This document shows, piece by piece, positions 1 to 5,093 of a DNA stretch of 5,878 bases (position 1 is its first letter; each line of letters begins with the position of its first letter). A program made the translations under genes and the position numbers. A model generated the notes under the pieces. That model was not told where the DNA came from, searched no databases, and saw only the letters and a program-made list of their open reading frames with translations. The stretch is from assembly GCA_002746275.1 (NCBI GenBank), contig NVWR01000001.1:1114274-1120151 (forward strand), in the 5' to 3' direction. This DNA is from Rhodobiaceae bacterium (GTDB lineage: Bacteria > Pseudomonadota > Alphaproteobacteria > Parvibaculales > Parvibaculaceae).

Positions 1-1
1 G

Positions 2-15
2 AGTAGCGCGCTACT
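2..15. repeat. 14-bp perfect palindrome over the end of the MBL gene
   Basis: AGTAGCGCGCTACT is its own reverse complement and covers the TAG stop codon of the MBL-fold gene (bases 11-13). It could fold into a short stem (AGTAG, CGCG loop, CTACT) at the 3' end of the operon transcript. The window begins one base beyond it, so it is not possible to see whether a T-run follows and makes it a terminator. It could also be chance. Confidence 0.3.
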
Positions 16-985
16 GAAAGTCCCATGAGGATGTGCCCGGGCCCGACCAGTCGGTCAGGATCACTGTGTTGCCATTGATCGGGTGGGCACGTGGCCAGAA
101 GCCTGCGCCCGGCGACGTACCGTCTCGTAGAGCTGCAACGCCATTGCGCAAGTCCACCAGCGCCGCGATGTCTGTAACTGGTGCCTGGGGGAAGTCAGCC
201 GCACCGTGCGCCGCATAAAGCAAGGTCGCTGACGGCAACAACCCGATCAGCCTCTCAGTGGTCTCGAGATAAGACCGCAAGCTGGTATTGGGCATAAAGG
301 CATACACCTGCCCGTCACCAGCATAGTCACCCATGAACAGTCGGTCCTGCTCTTTTTCCCAAATGGATACGGAGTCCGGCGTGTGCCCTGGTGTTGAAAG
401 CAATGTCAGCACTCTGTCCCCCAAATCCATTGTAGCACCCGGCGCCCACCAACCGGCAACTGGCCATCCTTCGATCACAAATCCTTCAACCCGGCCCAGA
501 TGTTCGTCGGCCTCGGGGACAAAATGTCCCTCAACAAGCCGTGCCTTGAGGCCAGGCAAGTCGGGCATCAAAATCGTCTCAAATCGATTGTGATTACCCA
601 CATGATCAAAATGTAAGTGTGTTGAAATAACACTCACAGGCTTGTCCGTCAGGCCCGCCACAACTTTACTGATGTCGCGAATGGGTGAGCCGCTGTCGAT
701 GAGCAAGGCCTGCTCAGACCCCACCAGCAGATAGGAATAGACGTTTCGGAAGTAGCGCGGCTCGCTGATCGCAAACGTCTGCGGATCGAGGGCCTCGACC
801 GTATAGAAATCGTCAACCCATTCTTCATTCACCGCCATGGGGATGCCCGCCTGATCCGCAAGCGGAGGCGCACCGGCCAAAGTGATGATGAACAGCATGA
901 CAGGTGTCCGAAAGAAATAGGCAACACCCAACCCAACAGCGAGCACACCACCACCGCGCACCAACCACGAAGAAATTTTACTCAT
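11..985 (-). CDS. Membrane-anchored metallo-beta-lactamase-fold hydrolase
   Basis: This 324-residue protein has the full metal-binding set of the MBL superfamily: the HxHxDH motif in THLHFDHVGNH (His123, His125, Asp127, His128), His201 in STPGHTP, the bridging Asp220 in MGDY, and His260 in YAAHG. That is the glyoxalase II-like dinuclear-zinc arrangement. The substrate cannot be told. Residues about 14-38 form a hydrophobic stretch after a basic N-terminus, so the protein is probably an inner-membrane anchored enzyme with its catalytic domain in the periplasm, or else exported. A longer reading begins at GTG 1027 and overlaps the sigma-factor stop by 4 bases. I prefer ATG 985 because GGGAGA lies 8 bases upstream and the protein then begins just before the anchor. 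It is the last gene of the CMD-sigma-MBL operon, which suggests a job in the same stress response. Family assignment is firm; function is unknown. Confidence 0.9.
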   Translation of the reverse strand: MSKISSWLVRGGGVLAVGLGVAYFFRTPVMLFIITLAGAPPLADQAGIPMAVNEEWVDDFYTVEALDPQTFAISEPRYFRNVYSYLLVGSEQALLIDSGSPIRDISKVVAGLTDKPVSVISTHLHFDHVGNHNRFETILMPDLPGLKARLVEGHFVPEADEHLGRVEGFVIEGWPVAGWWAPGATMDLGDRVLTLLSTPGHTPDSVSIWEKEQDRLFMGDYAGDGQVYAFMPNTSLRSYLETTERLIGLLPSATLLYAAHGAADFPQAPVTDIAALVDLRNGVAALRDGTSPGAGFWPRAHPINGNTVILTDWSGPGTSSWDFQ

Positions 986-993
986 ATCGAAAG

Positions 994-999
994 TCTCCC
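994..999 (-). promoter_or_regulatory. Ribosome binding site deciding the MBL start
   Basis: GGGAGA on the minus strand lies 8 bases before ATG 985. The alternative GTG at 1027 has only a weak purine stretch (GGATGG) directly against it. This favours the shorter 324-residue protein over the 338-residue reading. Confidence 0.6.
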
Positions 1000-1023
1000 A
1001 AACACGAAAACCCGAGGATGCAA

Positions 1024-1950
1024 TCACCCATCCGTTGAGGGCCGGTTGAGGTGCCTCAGTTTATCCGGGTTGCGCACGATGTAGACACGACGCAGCGTGC
1101 CCGCTTCTGTCGCAGCCAGAGAAACCGCGCCGACGACACTGTTCTCATGCCACAACAAAAACCCGGGCGTCCCGTTGACAGGGGTCACCTCGACCTCAAA
1201 ATCCTTCCAGACATTGCTCCACACGGTGATGAGAAATGCAGCGACACCGTCAGCGCTCTTTATCACTTCCAGCGTTGCAGGTGCCTTCCCACCCCCATCA
1301 CCGATCAACTCAACATCGGCGGCCAGAACCCGCGCAAGACCATTTGTGTCCCCAGACGCCAGCGTCTCCAGAAATATCTCAAGCAATACCGCGTGGCGCT
1401 CCTCTGACAGACCTCCAGCCTCCCGCCCCGCCTCCAGACACTTCTTCGCACGGGAAACAATTTGGCGGCAGGCAGCTTCGCTCTTGTTCAAAACAGTCGC
1501 AATGTCTCCATAGGTATAATCGAAGACATCACGGAGCAGATAGGCGGCCCGCTCGGTCGCGCTCAGGCGATCAAGGAGCAGCAGAAAGGCGACACGGAGT
1601 GACTCTGCCAGCGCCACATGGTCATCAGGTGTTTCAACCGGATCACCAATCACCGGCTCCGGCAACCACATGCCAACATAATCCACGCGCGTCCGTTGCG
1701 ATGCCCGCAACAAATCAATGCACCTTCGTGTGCACGCTGTAACCAGCCAGGCTTCCGGGTTCTCAATCGTGCGGTGCTCCACCCCATGCCACTTGATGTA
1801 AGTGTCCTGCACAGCGTCATCGGCGTCGGCAAAGGATGCAAGCATCCGATAGGCGATCTGCCAGAGCCGTGGCCGGACCCGCTCAAAAACCTGCCCGGCC
1901 TGCTCATGTCCCGCGGTGACGAGATGGGATGACTTGTTAGAAGGTCGCAT
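1024..1950 (-). CDS. ECF sigma factor of the ECF41 (SigJ-like) group with fused SnoaL-like domain
   Basis: This 308-residue protein directs RNA polymerase to a specific promoter class. Region sigma-2 spans about residues 21-86 (RMLASFADADDAVQDTY, then NPEAWLVTACTRRCIDLLRAS). Sigma-4 spans about 115-175, with the helix-turn-helix around YTYGDIATVLNKSEAACRQ. A C-terminal SnoaL/NTF2-like domain covers about 185-300. The three short marks of ECF41 are all present: WLPEP (95-99) in the linker between sigma-2 and sigma-4, DGGGK (218-222) in the extension, and NPDKL (294-298) at the end. In this group the extension takes the place of a separate anti-sigma factor, and none is encoded nearby. The gene overlaps the CMD gene by 14 bases and its own SD is weak, so it is probably translated by coupling. 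An exact ECF41 promoter lies upstream of the operon, so autoregulation is likely. The start at ATG 1950 is reasonable but not proven. Confidence 0.95.
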   Translation of the reverse strand: MRPSNKSSHLVTAGHEQAGQVFERVRPRLWQIAYRMLASFADADDAVQDTYIKWHGVEHRTIENPEAWLVTACTRRCIDLLRASQRTRVDYVGMWLPEPVIGDPVETPDDHVALAESLRVAFLLLLDRLSATERAAYLLRDVFDYTYGDIATVLNKSEAACRQIVSRAKKCLEAGREAGGLSEERHAVLLEIFLETLASGDTNGLARVLAADVELIGDGGGKAPATLEVIKSADGVAAFLITVWSNVWKDFEVEVTPVNGTPGFLLWHENSVVGAVSLAATEAGTLRRVYIVRNPDKLRHLNRPSTDG

Positions 1951-2380
1951 TGTGATTTGCGATCTGAAGTCGGTTCCAGGTGTTGATCATCACCACAACC
2001 AGCATGAGTAAATCAATTTCATCACTGGAAAAATGCTGTGCCAGCGCCCCGTGAAGAACATCAAGGTCAGCTCCCTCTCCACGTGTTGTCAAAGCCTCTG
2101 CCCAGGCAAGAGCGGCTTTTTCGGCATCGGAGTAAAGATCGACCTGTCGCCAGACCACAAGGTGATCAAGGCGCTCATTGCTTTCACCATCTGCGCGCGC
2201 TTCCTTTGTGTGCATGCTCACGCAATACGCACATCCGTTGATCTGAGAGACCCGCAGTTTCACGAGATGTCTCAACAGTCCATCCAGTTTGGAGGCCTCC
2301 AACAGCGCCTCAACGCTCCCAAACGCCTCAAGGGCTGAGGGGATACTTTTGATAATATTGATGCGGTTTACGTGGGACAC
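1937..2380 (-). CDS. Carboxymuconolactone decarboxylase / AhpD-like protein
   Basis: This 147-residue protein is of the CMD/alkylhydroperoxidase-D fold. The central helix carries a redox CxxC followed by His (NGCAYCVSMH: Cys50, Cys53, His57), the AhpD-type active site that supports thiol peroxidase or disulfide reductase activity. The C-terminus (MINTWNRLQIANH) also fits this family, whose members often work as oligomers in the cytoplasm. No signal peptide or membrane segment is seen. The start is a GTG at 2380 with AGGAG 7 bases upstream. It is the first gene of the operon and overlaps the sigma-factor gene by 14 bases. CMD-family genes are among the recognised neighbours and targets of ECF41 sigma factors, so this is probably the main regulon product. 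True decarboxylase activity is unlikely given the CxxC motif; the physiological substrate is unknown. Confidence 0.92.
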   Translation of the reverse strand: MSHVNRINIIKSIPSALEAFGSVEALLEASKLDGLLRHLVKLRVSQINGCAYCVSMHTKEARADGESNERLDHLVVWRQVDLYSDAEKAALAWAEALTTRGEGADLDVLHGALAQHFSSDEIDLLMLVVVMINTWNRLQIANHNATF

Positions 2381-2387
2381 GGTACGG

Positions 2388-2392
2388 CTCCT
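2388..2392 (-). promoter_or_regulatory. Ribosome binding site supporting a GTG start
   Basis: AGGAG on the minus strand lies 7 bases before the GTG at 2380. It fixes the start of the CMD gene at a non-ATG codon. The nearby ATG at 2399 is in a different frame. Confidence 0.7.
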
Positions 2393-2455
2393 GTTTCATG
2401 GGTCATTAGGATTGGATAAAAGCAGCTCACTTCCAAACAACCCCCTCATGAATAA

Positions 2456-2482
2456 GACGCCCCACACAGTCCCTTTGTGACA
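2456..2482 (-). promoter_or_regulatory. ECF41-type autoregulated promoter of the CMD-sigma-MBL operon
   Basis: Reading the minus strand, the -35 element TGTCACA occupies 2482-2476 and the -10 element CGTC occupies 2459-2456, separated by exactly 16 bases. This matches the consensus reported for ECF41 sigma factors (TGTCACA-N16-CGTC) at every specified position. The promoter points at the CMD gene, and transcription should begin near 2450, leaving a leader of about 70 bases. The operon encodes an ECF41 sigma factor, so self-activation is the natural reading. Confidence 0.85.
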
Positions 2483-2493
2483 AAGTTTTTTGC

Positions 2494-2561
2494 TTCCGCC
2501 AAAAACGGCAGAAACGGCCTATTCCACATTTTGCGAACAGGCCGGCCATCAGGCCGCTGAT
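2494..2561 (-). terminator. Weak hairpins after the HAD gene (possible terminator region)
   Basis: On the minus strand just past the HAD stop there are two small stem-loops. One at 2561-2548 has ATCAG/CTGAT arms and a 4-base loop. The other at 2513-2494 has arms TTCTGCC and GGCGGAA (7 pairs, one a G-U) and a T-rich 6-base loop. Neither is followed by a T-run, so a classical rho-independent terminator is not shown. They sit between the HAD gene and the ECF41 promoter, where transcription would be expected to end. Confidence 0.25.
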
Positions 2562-2568
2562 CGGAAAA

Positions 2569-3225
2569 CTAAAGCCCGATAAGTCCAGATAGGTCTCTCA
2601 TGTCATCAAACACTTGCGCACCAGCTGCCGCTAGAGCCTTGCGGTCCGTCATCGGATCACCGGCGTAGCCAAACACTTTCATGCCAGCGGCAACGCCAGC
2701 CTGCACCCCCGGCAGACTGTCTTCGATAACCACACAAACCTCCGGCGCATGCCCCATCTCCCGTGCCGCATGGAGGAAGAGATCTGGCGCCGGTTTGCCA
2801 TGGGCGACCATGTCAGCACTGAACAGGAGATCTTTGAGCAGCGGCAATAGCTTGGCGGACCCAAGTGTCGCGTGCATTTTTTCGATCTGCCCCGAAGAGG
2901 CAACACAAAAGGGAACCTTTGCCTCCTGTATGGCCAGTATCTGAGCCTCAACGCCCGCTATCGCCTCAGTCCCTTCAGCCAGAACCTCAATTGAGCGTTG
3001 CTTGACCATCAAATACCAGTCTGACGGGAGCTGTCGCCCCAGCAAGGCGCTCACCTCCGCCTGCACAGTTTGCATCGCCTTGCCGACAAATCGTCGGCGA
3101 CACTCCTCGTAAGAGAGGTCCAACCCTTCATCGCGTATCAGTTGGGAGAGAAGGAGGTTCGCAGCATGCTCTGTGTCCACAAGCACGCCATCACAATCGA
3201 AAATCACAAGGTCTGGTTTTATCAT
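2569..3225 (-). CDS. HAD-superfamily hydrolase, beta-phosphoglucomutase/GPH-like
   Basis: This 218-residue cytoplasmic protein has all four HAD motifs. Motif I is FDCDGVLVDTE, with nucleophile Asp10 and acid/base Asp12. Motif II is the Ser of VASSG (108-112). Motif III is Lys144 in GKPAPD. Motif IV is VIEDS, with Glu168 and Asp169. The segment after motif I (about 19-90) is the helical cap of subfamily I. Such enzymes remove phosphate from small metabolites, or act as phosphosugar mutases; the sequence does not decide the substrate. The start is ambiguous. ATG 3225 gives the usual short N-terminus, but an in-frame TTG at 3234 has GGTGAG 5 bases upstream, which fits ribosome spacing better and would add three residues. 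It lies about 100 bases after msrP on the same strand. Co-transcription with msrP is possible but a palindrome intervenes. Confidence 0.88.
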   Translation of the reverse strand: MIKPDLVIFDCDGVLVDTEHAANLLLSQLIRDEGLDLSYEECRRRFVGKAMQTVQAEVSALLGRQLPSDWYLMVKQRSIEVLAEGTEAIAGVEAQILAIQEAKVPFCVASSGQIEKMHATLGSAKLLPLLKDLLFSADMVAHGKPAPDLFLHAAREMGHAPEVCVVIEDSLPGVQAGVAAGMKVFGYAGDPMTDRKALAAAGAQVFDDMRDLSGLIGL

Positions 3226-3258
3226 GGGCGGCAATTTAGCTCACCACGGCCCAAGCGC

Positions 3259-3277
3259 CAGTCACATTGTGTGACTG
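3259..3277. repeat. Palindrome with 8-bp arms upstream of the HAD gene
   Basis: CAGTCACA and TGTGACTG form a perfect inverted repeat with a 3-base centre (TTG). It lies 24-33 bases upstream of the possible HAD start codons and about 57 bases after the msrP stop. No T-run follows on either strand, so an operator for a dimeric regulator is more likely than a terminator. The regulator is unknown. Its TCACA/TGTGA half-sites are in inverted order compared with a CRP site, so it is not a CRP box. Confidence 0.4.
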
Positions 3278-3334
3278 TGTGTTACGGCTGATCCCAGCGA
3301 ACAAACCACTCGAGCAGCAATTGCCAACTGAGCG

Positions 3335-4321
3335 TCACCGATAGAGCATTGTCTCGTTGCCCGTATAAAGATGCGCGACTTCTTCTGCATAACCGTTGAA
3401 CAATTGCGTCGGCACGCGCTTGCCGGTTCCCAGCAGCTCTTCCGTCGCTTGGCTCCAGCGCGGGTGCGGCACTTCCGGGTTCACATTCGCCCAGAAGCCA
3501 TATTCAGCCGCGTTGATGTCTTCCCAGAAGCTGACAGGCCGCTCTTTCGTGAACGTAAAACGCACGATGGATTTGACCGACTTGAAACCATATTTCCATG
3601 GCACAGAAAGACGAAGCGGAGCACCAAACTGCTTAGGCAACGGCTTGCCATAAACCCCTGTCACCATGAAGGCCAGATCATTGGTCGCCTCTTCAATCGT
3701 CAGCCCTTCGACATAAGGCCAAGGGTACCAAAACTCGTTTTGCCCTGTGGCCACATCCGGATTGTGGAAGGTCTCCATGCGCAGATACCGCACACCCGAT
3801 TTGATATTGGCGAGTTTCACAAGCTCCGCGACCGGAAATCCGGTCCATGGAACCGCCATCGCCCATGCCTCAACACACCGATGTCTGTAGAGCCGCTCTT
3901 CCAGCGGCATCCGCGAGATCAGATCATCTGCGTCCAGGGTGAGGACCTTGTCCACATCCCCATCGATCACCACCTGCCACGGTCGGATTTCCAGCGCCTG
4001 CGCCGCACCGGAAATGCGTTTGTGACTGCCAAACTCATAGAAATTATTGTAGCGCGACGTCACTTCTTCACGGCTGATCTCACGCGTGAGCGTAAAGTTC
4101 GCATTGCGCGGTGCCGGGTAGCGCGCGGCATTGGGGTCACTCAGCGCCCCACTGACAGTTTCCGCCTCTGCCCCATCATCACACCCGGCCACAAGACCGG
4201 TGCCGATACCCGCAACCAGAAGCCCGCTGGTCTTCAAAAATCGACGGCGGTTAAAGAAAATACTCTCTGAGGTGACGTCATTCTCAGAAATTTCCCAACG
4301 GCGGCGGTTTTTGATGAGCAC
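3335..4321 (-). CDS. msrP: Protein-methionine-sulfoxide reductase catalytic subunit MsrP (YedY)
   Basis: This 328-residue molybdopterin enzyme repairs oxidised methionines in periplasmic proteins. The N-terminus KNRRRWEISENDVT leads to a Tat motif NRRRFLK (24-30), a hydrophobic stretch, and a lipobox ending at Cys47 (LVAGC, then DDG). YNNFYEFG (91-98) is the conserved N-terminal cofactor segment. Cys149 in YRHRCVEAWAMAVPWTGFP is the molybdenum ligand. KYPYVEGL-like YPWPYVEGL, GAPLRLSVPWKYGFKS, ANVNPEVPHPRWSQATE and LFNGY are all typical of MsrP. Length fits the family (about 330). The start is GTG 4321 with GGAG 7 bases upstream; a longer frame up to 4381 would put about 20 unrelated residues before the known N-terminus. 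The usual membrane haem partner MsrQ is not adjacent: the next gene downstream is a HAD hydrolase. The lipobox is unlike E. coli MsrP and suggests membrane anchoring. Confidence 0.95.
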   Translation of the reverse strand: MLIKNRRRWEISENDVTSESIFFNRRRFLKTSGLLVAGIGTGLVAGCDDGAEAETVSGALSDPNAARYPAPRNANFTLTREISREEVTSRYNNFYEFGSHKRISGAAQALEIRPWQVVIDGDVDKVLTLDADDLISRMPLEERLYRHRCVEAWAMAVPWTGFPVAELVKLANIKSGVRYLRMETFHNPDVATGQNEFWYPWPYVEGLTIEEATNDLAFMVTGVYGKPLPKQFGAPLRLSVPWKYGFKSVKSIVRFTFTKERPVSFWEDINAAEYGFWANVNPEVPHPRWSQATEELLGTGKRVPTQLFNGYAEEVAHLYTGNETMLYR

Positions 4322-4328
4322 AAGCTTT

Positions 4329-4332
4329 CTCC
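4329..4332 (-). promoter_or_regulatory. Ribosome binding site deciding the msrP start
   Basis: GGAG on the minus strand is 7 bases before GTG 4321. Together with the match of the following residues to the MsrP N-terminus, it rejects the upstream ATG at 4381, whose extra codons would run through the leader and part of the hairpin. Confidence 0.75.
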
Positions 4333-4367
4333 AATTTATTCGAGCCCAGCTTTCACCCAAAACGCAT

Positions 4368-4401
4368 GAGGGGCAAATCACCTTCTGGCGATCTGCCCCT
4401 C
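4368..4401 (-). other. 15-bp hairpin between dps and msrP (terminator or leader structure)
   Basis: On the minus-strand transcript, arms GAGGGGCAGATCGCC and GGTGATTTGCCCCTC pair over 15 positions around an AGAA tetraloop. Thirteen pairs are Watson-Crick and two are G-U. On the plus strand those two become A-C mismatches, so the fold belongs to minus-strand RNA. It starts 47 bases after the dps stop and ends 46 bases before the msrP GTG. The T-run downstream (GTTTTG) is short and begins about 5 bases after the stem, so it is an imperfect terminator. It could equally be an attenuator, a processing site, or an mRNA-stabilising 3' end for dps that lowers msrP expression. Confidence 0.7.
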
Positions 4402-4448
4402 TTCAGGCTCTCAGATTTGTGAACTGTACTGGTTTTCGAACGGAACCC

Positions 4449-4919
4449 TCAGGTTTCGAGCATAGAACGCAACATCCAGGCGGTTTTCTCCGACGCCTGC
4501 ATACGCTGGGTCAGAAGGTCGGCTGTCGGTTCATCACCTGCATCGCTAGCAAGGGGGAAAACCTCCCGCGCTGTGCGAGCAACCGCTTCGTGCCCTTTCA
4601 CCAGATTGGCAAGCATCGCTTCGGCTTTCGGTACGCTTGCATCATCTTCAATGCTAGTGAGGTCGGCATACGCTTTGTAGCTACCCGGCGCATACTCGCC
4701 CAAGGACCGAATGCGTTCGGCAATCTCATCCACCGCCATCCACAGCTCGTTGTACTGAACCTCGAACATGGTGTGCAGCGTGTTGAACATCGGACCCGTC
4801 ACATTCCAGTGGTAATTGTGGGTCTTCAGGTAGAGCGTATAGGTGTCAGCCAGAACGCGTGTCAGACCAGCGGCAATGCGTGCCCGGTCAGCTTCGGAAA
4901 TACCAATATCTATTTGCAT
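4449..4919 (-). CDS. dps: Dps-family ferritin (DNA protection during starvation)
   Basis: This 156-residue protein should form the 12-subunit Dps cage that oxidises iron with hydrogen peroxide and stores it as ferric mineral, protecting DNA. The inter-subunit ferroxidase ligands are complete with Dps spacing: His37 (NYHWN), His49 (TLH), Glu53 (where E. coli has Asp67), Asp64 and Glu68 (DEIAERI). The N-terminus is short, without the lysine-rich DNA-binding tail of E. coli Dps, so DNA binding by that route is doubtful. The start is ATG 4919 with GGAGG 6 bases upstream. A longer frame to 4967 would run through the predicted promoter and is rejected. It is followed by the hairpin and msrP, and is divergent from the M48 protease. 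A sigma-70-like promoter and an ICE-like iron box lie directly upstream, fitting control by iron. Confidence 0.95.
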   Translation of the reverse strand: MQIDIGISEADRARIAAGLTRVLADTYTLYLKTHNYHWNVTGPMFNTLHTMFEVQYNELWMAVDEIAERIRSLGEYAPGSYKAYADLTSIEDDASVPKAEAMLANLVKGHEAVARTAREVFPLASDAGDEPTADLLTQRMQASEKTAWMLRSMLET

Positions 4920-4925
4920 GGGTCG

Positions 4926-4930
4926 CCTCC
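4926..4930 (-). promoter_or_regulatory. Strong ribosome binding site of dps
   Basis: GGAGG on the minus strand, 6 bases before ATG 4919, fixes the dps start at that codon instead of the upstream in-frame ATG at 4967. Confidence 0.8.
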
Positions 4931-4942
4931 GTTTCTGAACAG

Positions 4943-4971
4943 AATATAGGTAATCTTTCCATCGCATACAA
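4943..4971 (-). promoter_or_regulatory. Candidate sigma-70-type promoter of dps
   Basis: On the minus strand TTGTAT (4971-4966) and TATATT (4948-4943) are separated by 17 bases. The -10 matches the consensus at 5 of 6 positions; the -35 keeps only the TTG. Transcription would begin near 4936 and give a short leader that still contains the GGAGG site. A weak -35 is typical of promoters that need or are modulated by a regulator. Confidence 0.5.
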
Positions 4972-4976
4972 GGTAG

Positions 4977-4993
4977 TTTAGAATTATTTTAAA
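4977..4993. promoter_or_regulatory. ICE/Irr-box-like iron control site
   Basis: TTTAGAA-TTA-TTTTAAA matches the iron-control element TTTAGAA-N3-TTCTAAA, recognised by Irr in alphaproteobacteria, at 13 of 14 defined positions. It sits directly upstream of the dps -35 element. Iron-storage genes are established members of Irr regulons, which makes the position meaningful. The local sequence is AT-rich, so a chance match is possible. It could also act on the divergent protease gene. Confidence 0.5.
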
Positions 4994-5093
4994 GAAGAAA
5001 AAGAACCTGAAAACCTCCCCGCCACTTGGCAAAACGGAGAGCTTGAGTAAGCTGCTAAAAGATAGGCTTTAGGGGCACAAAGGGACGCGGACC

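Noticed and set aside
2494..2513. Stem-loop just before the ECF41 -35 as a classical terminator
   Set aside because: The T residues are in the loop and the 3' side is A-rich on the minus strand, so it lacks the T-run of a rho-independent terminator. Kept only as a weak candidate.
3260..3286. A second ECF41 promoter using the GTCACA in the palindrome
   Set aside because: The first base of the -35 differs and there is no CGTC 16 bases downstream on either strand.
3371..4270. Long plus-strand open frame of 299 codons opposite msrP
   Set aside because: It is antisense to the clear MsrP coding sequence, its product is rich in His/Arg/Phe without any recognisable motif, and it has no good ribosome binding site. 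It is a shadow of msrP.
4322..4381. N-terminal extension of MsrP starting at ATG 4381
   Set aside because: The added residues do not resemble any MsrP N-terminus and its codons run into the hairpin, whereas GTG 4321 has a well-spaced GGAG and starts a typical sequence.
4431..4447. GTTCGAAAACC segment resembling a tRNA T-arm or an integration site
   Set aside because: The T-arm stem does not pair properly, no acceptor or anticodon arm is found around it, and no integrase is in the window.
4131..4949. Plus-strand open frame of 272 codons opposite dps and the msrP start
   Set aside because: It runs antisense through the dps gene, the hairpin and the msrP 5' end, with no domain signal. The Dps ferroxidase motif on the other strand decides the matter.
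4920..4967. N-terminal extension of Dps starting at ATG 4967
   Set aside because: The extension covers the candidate -10/-35 region and the GGAGG site for ATG 4919, and its residues are unlike Dps.
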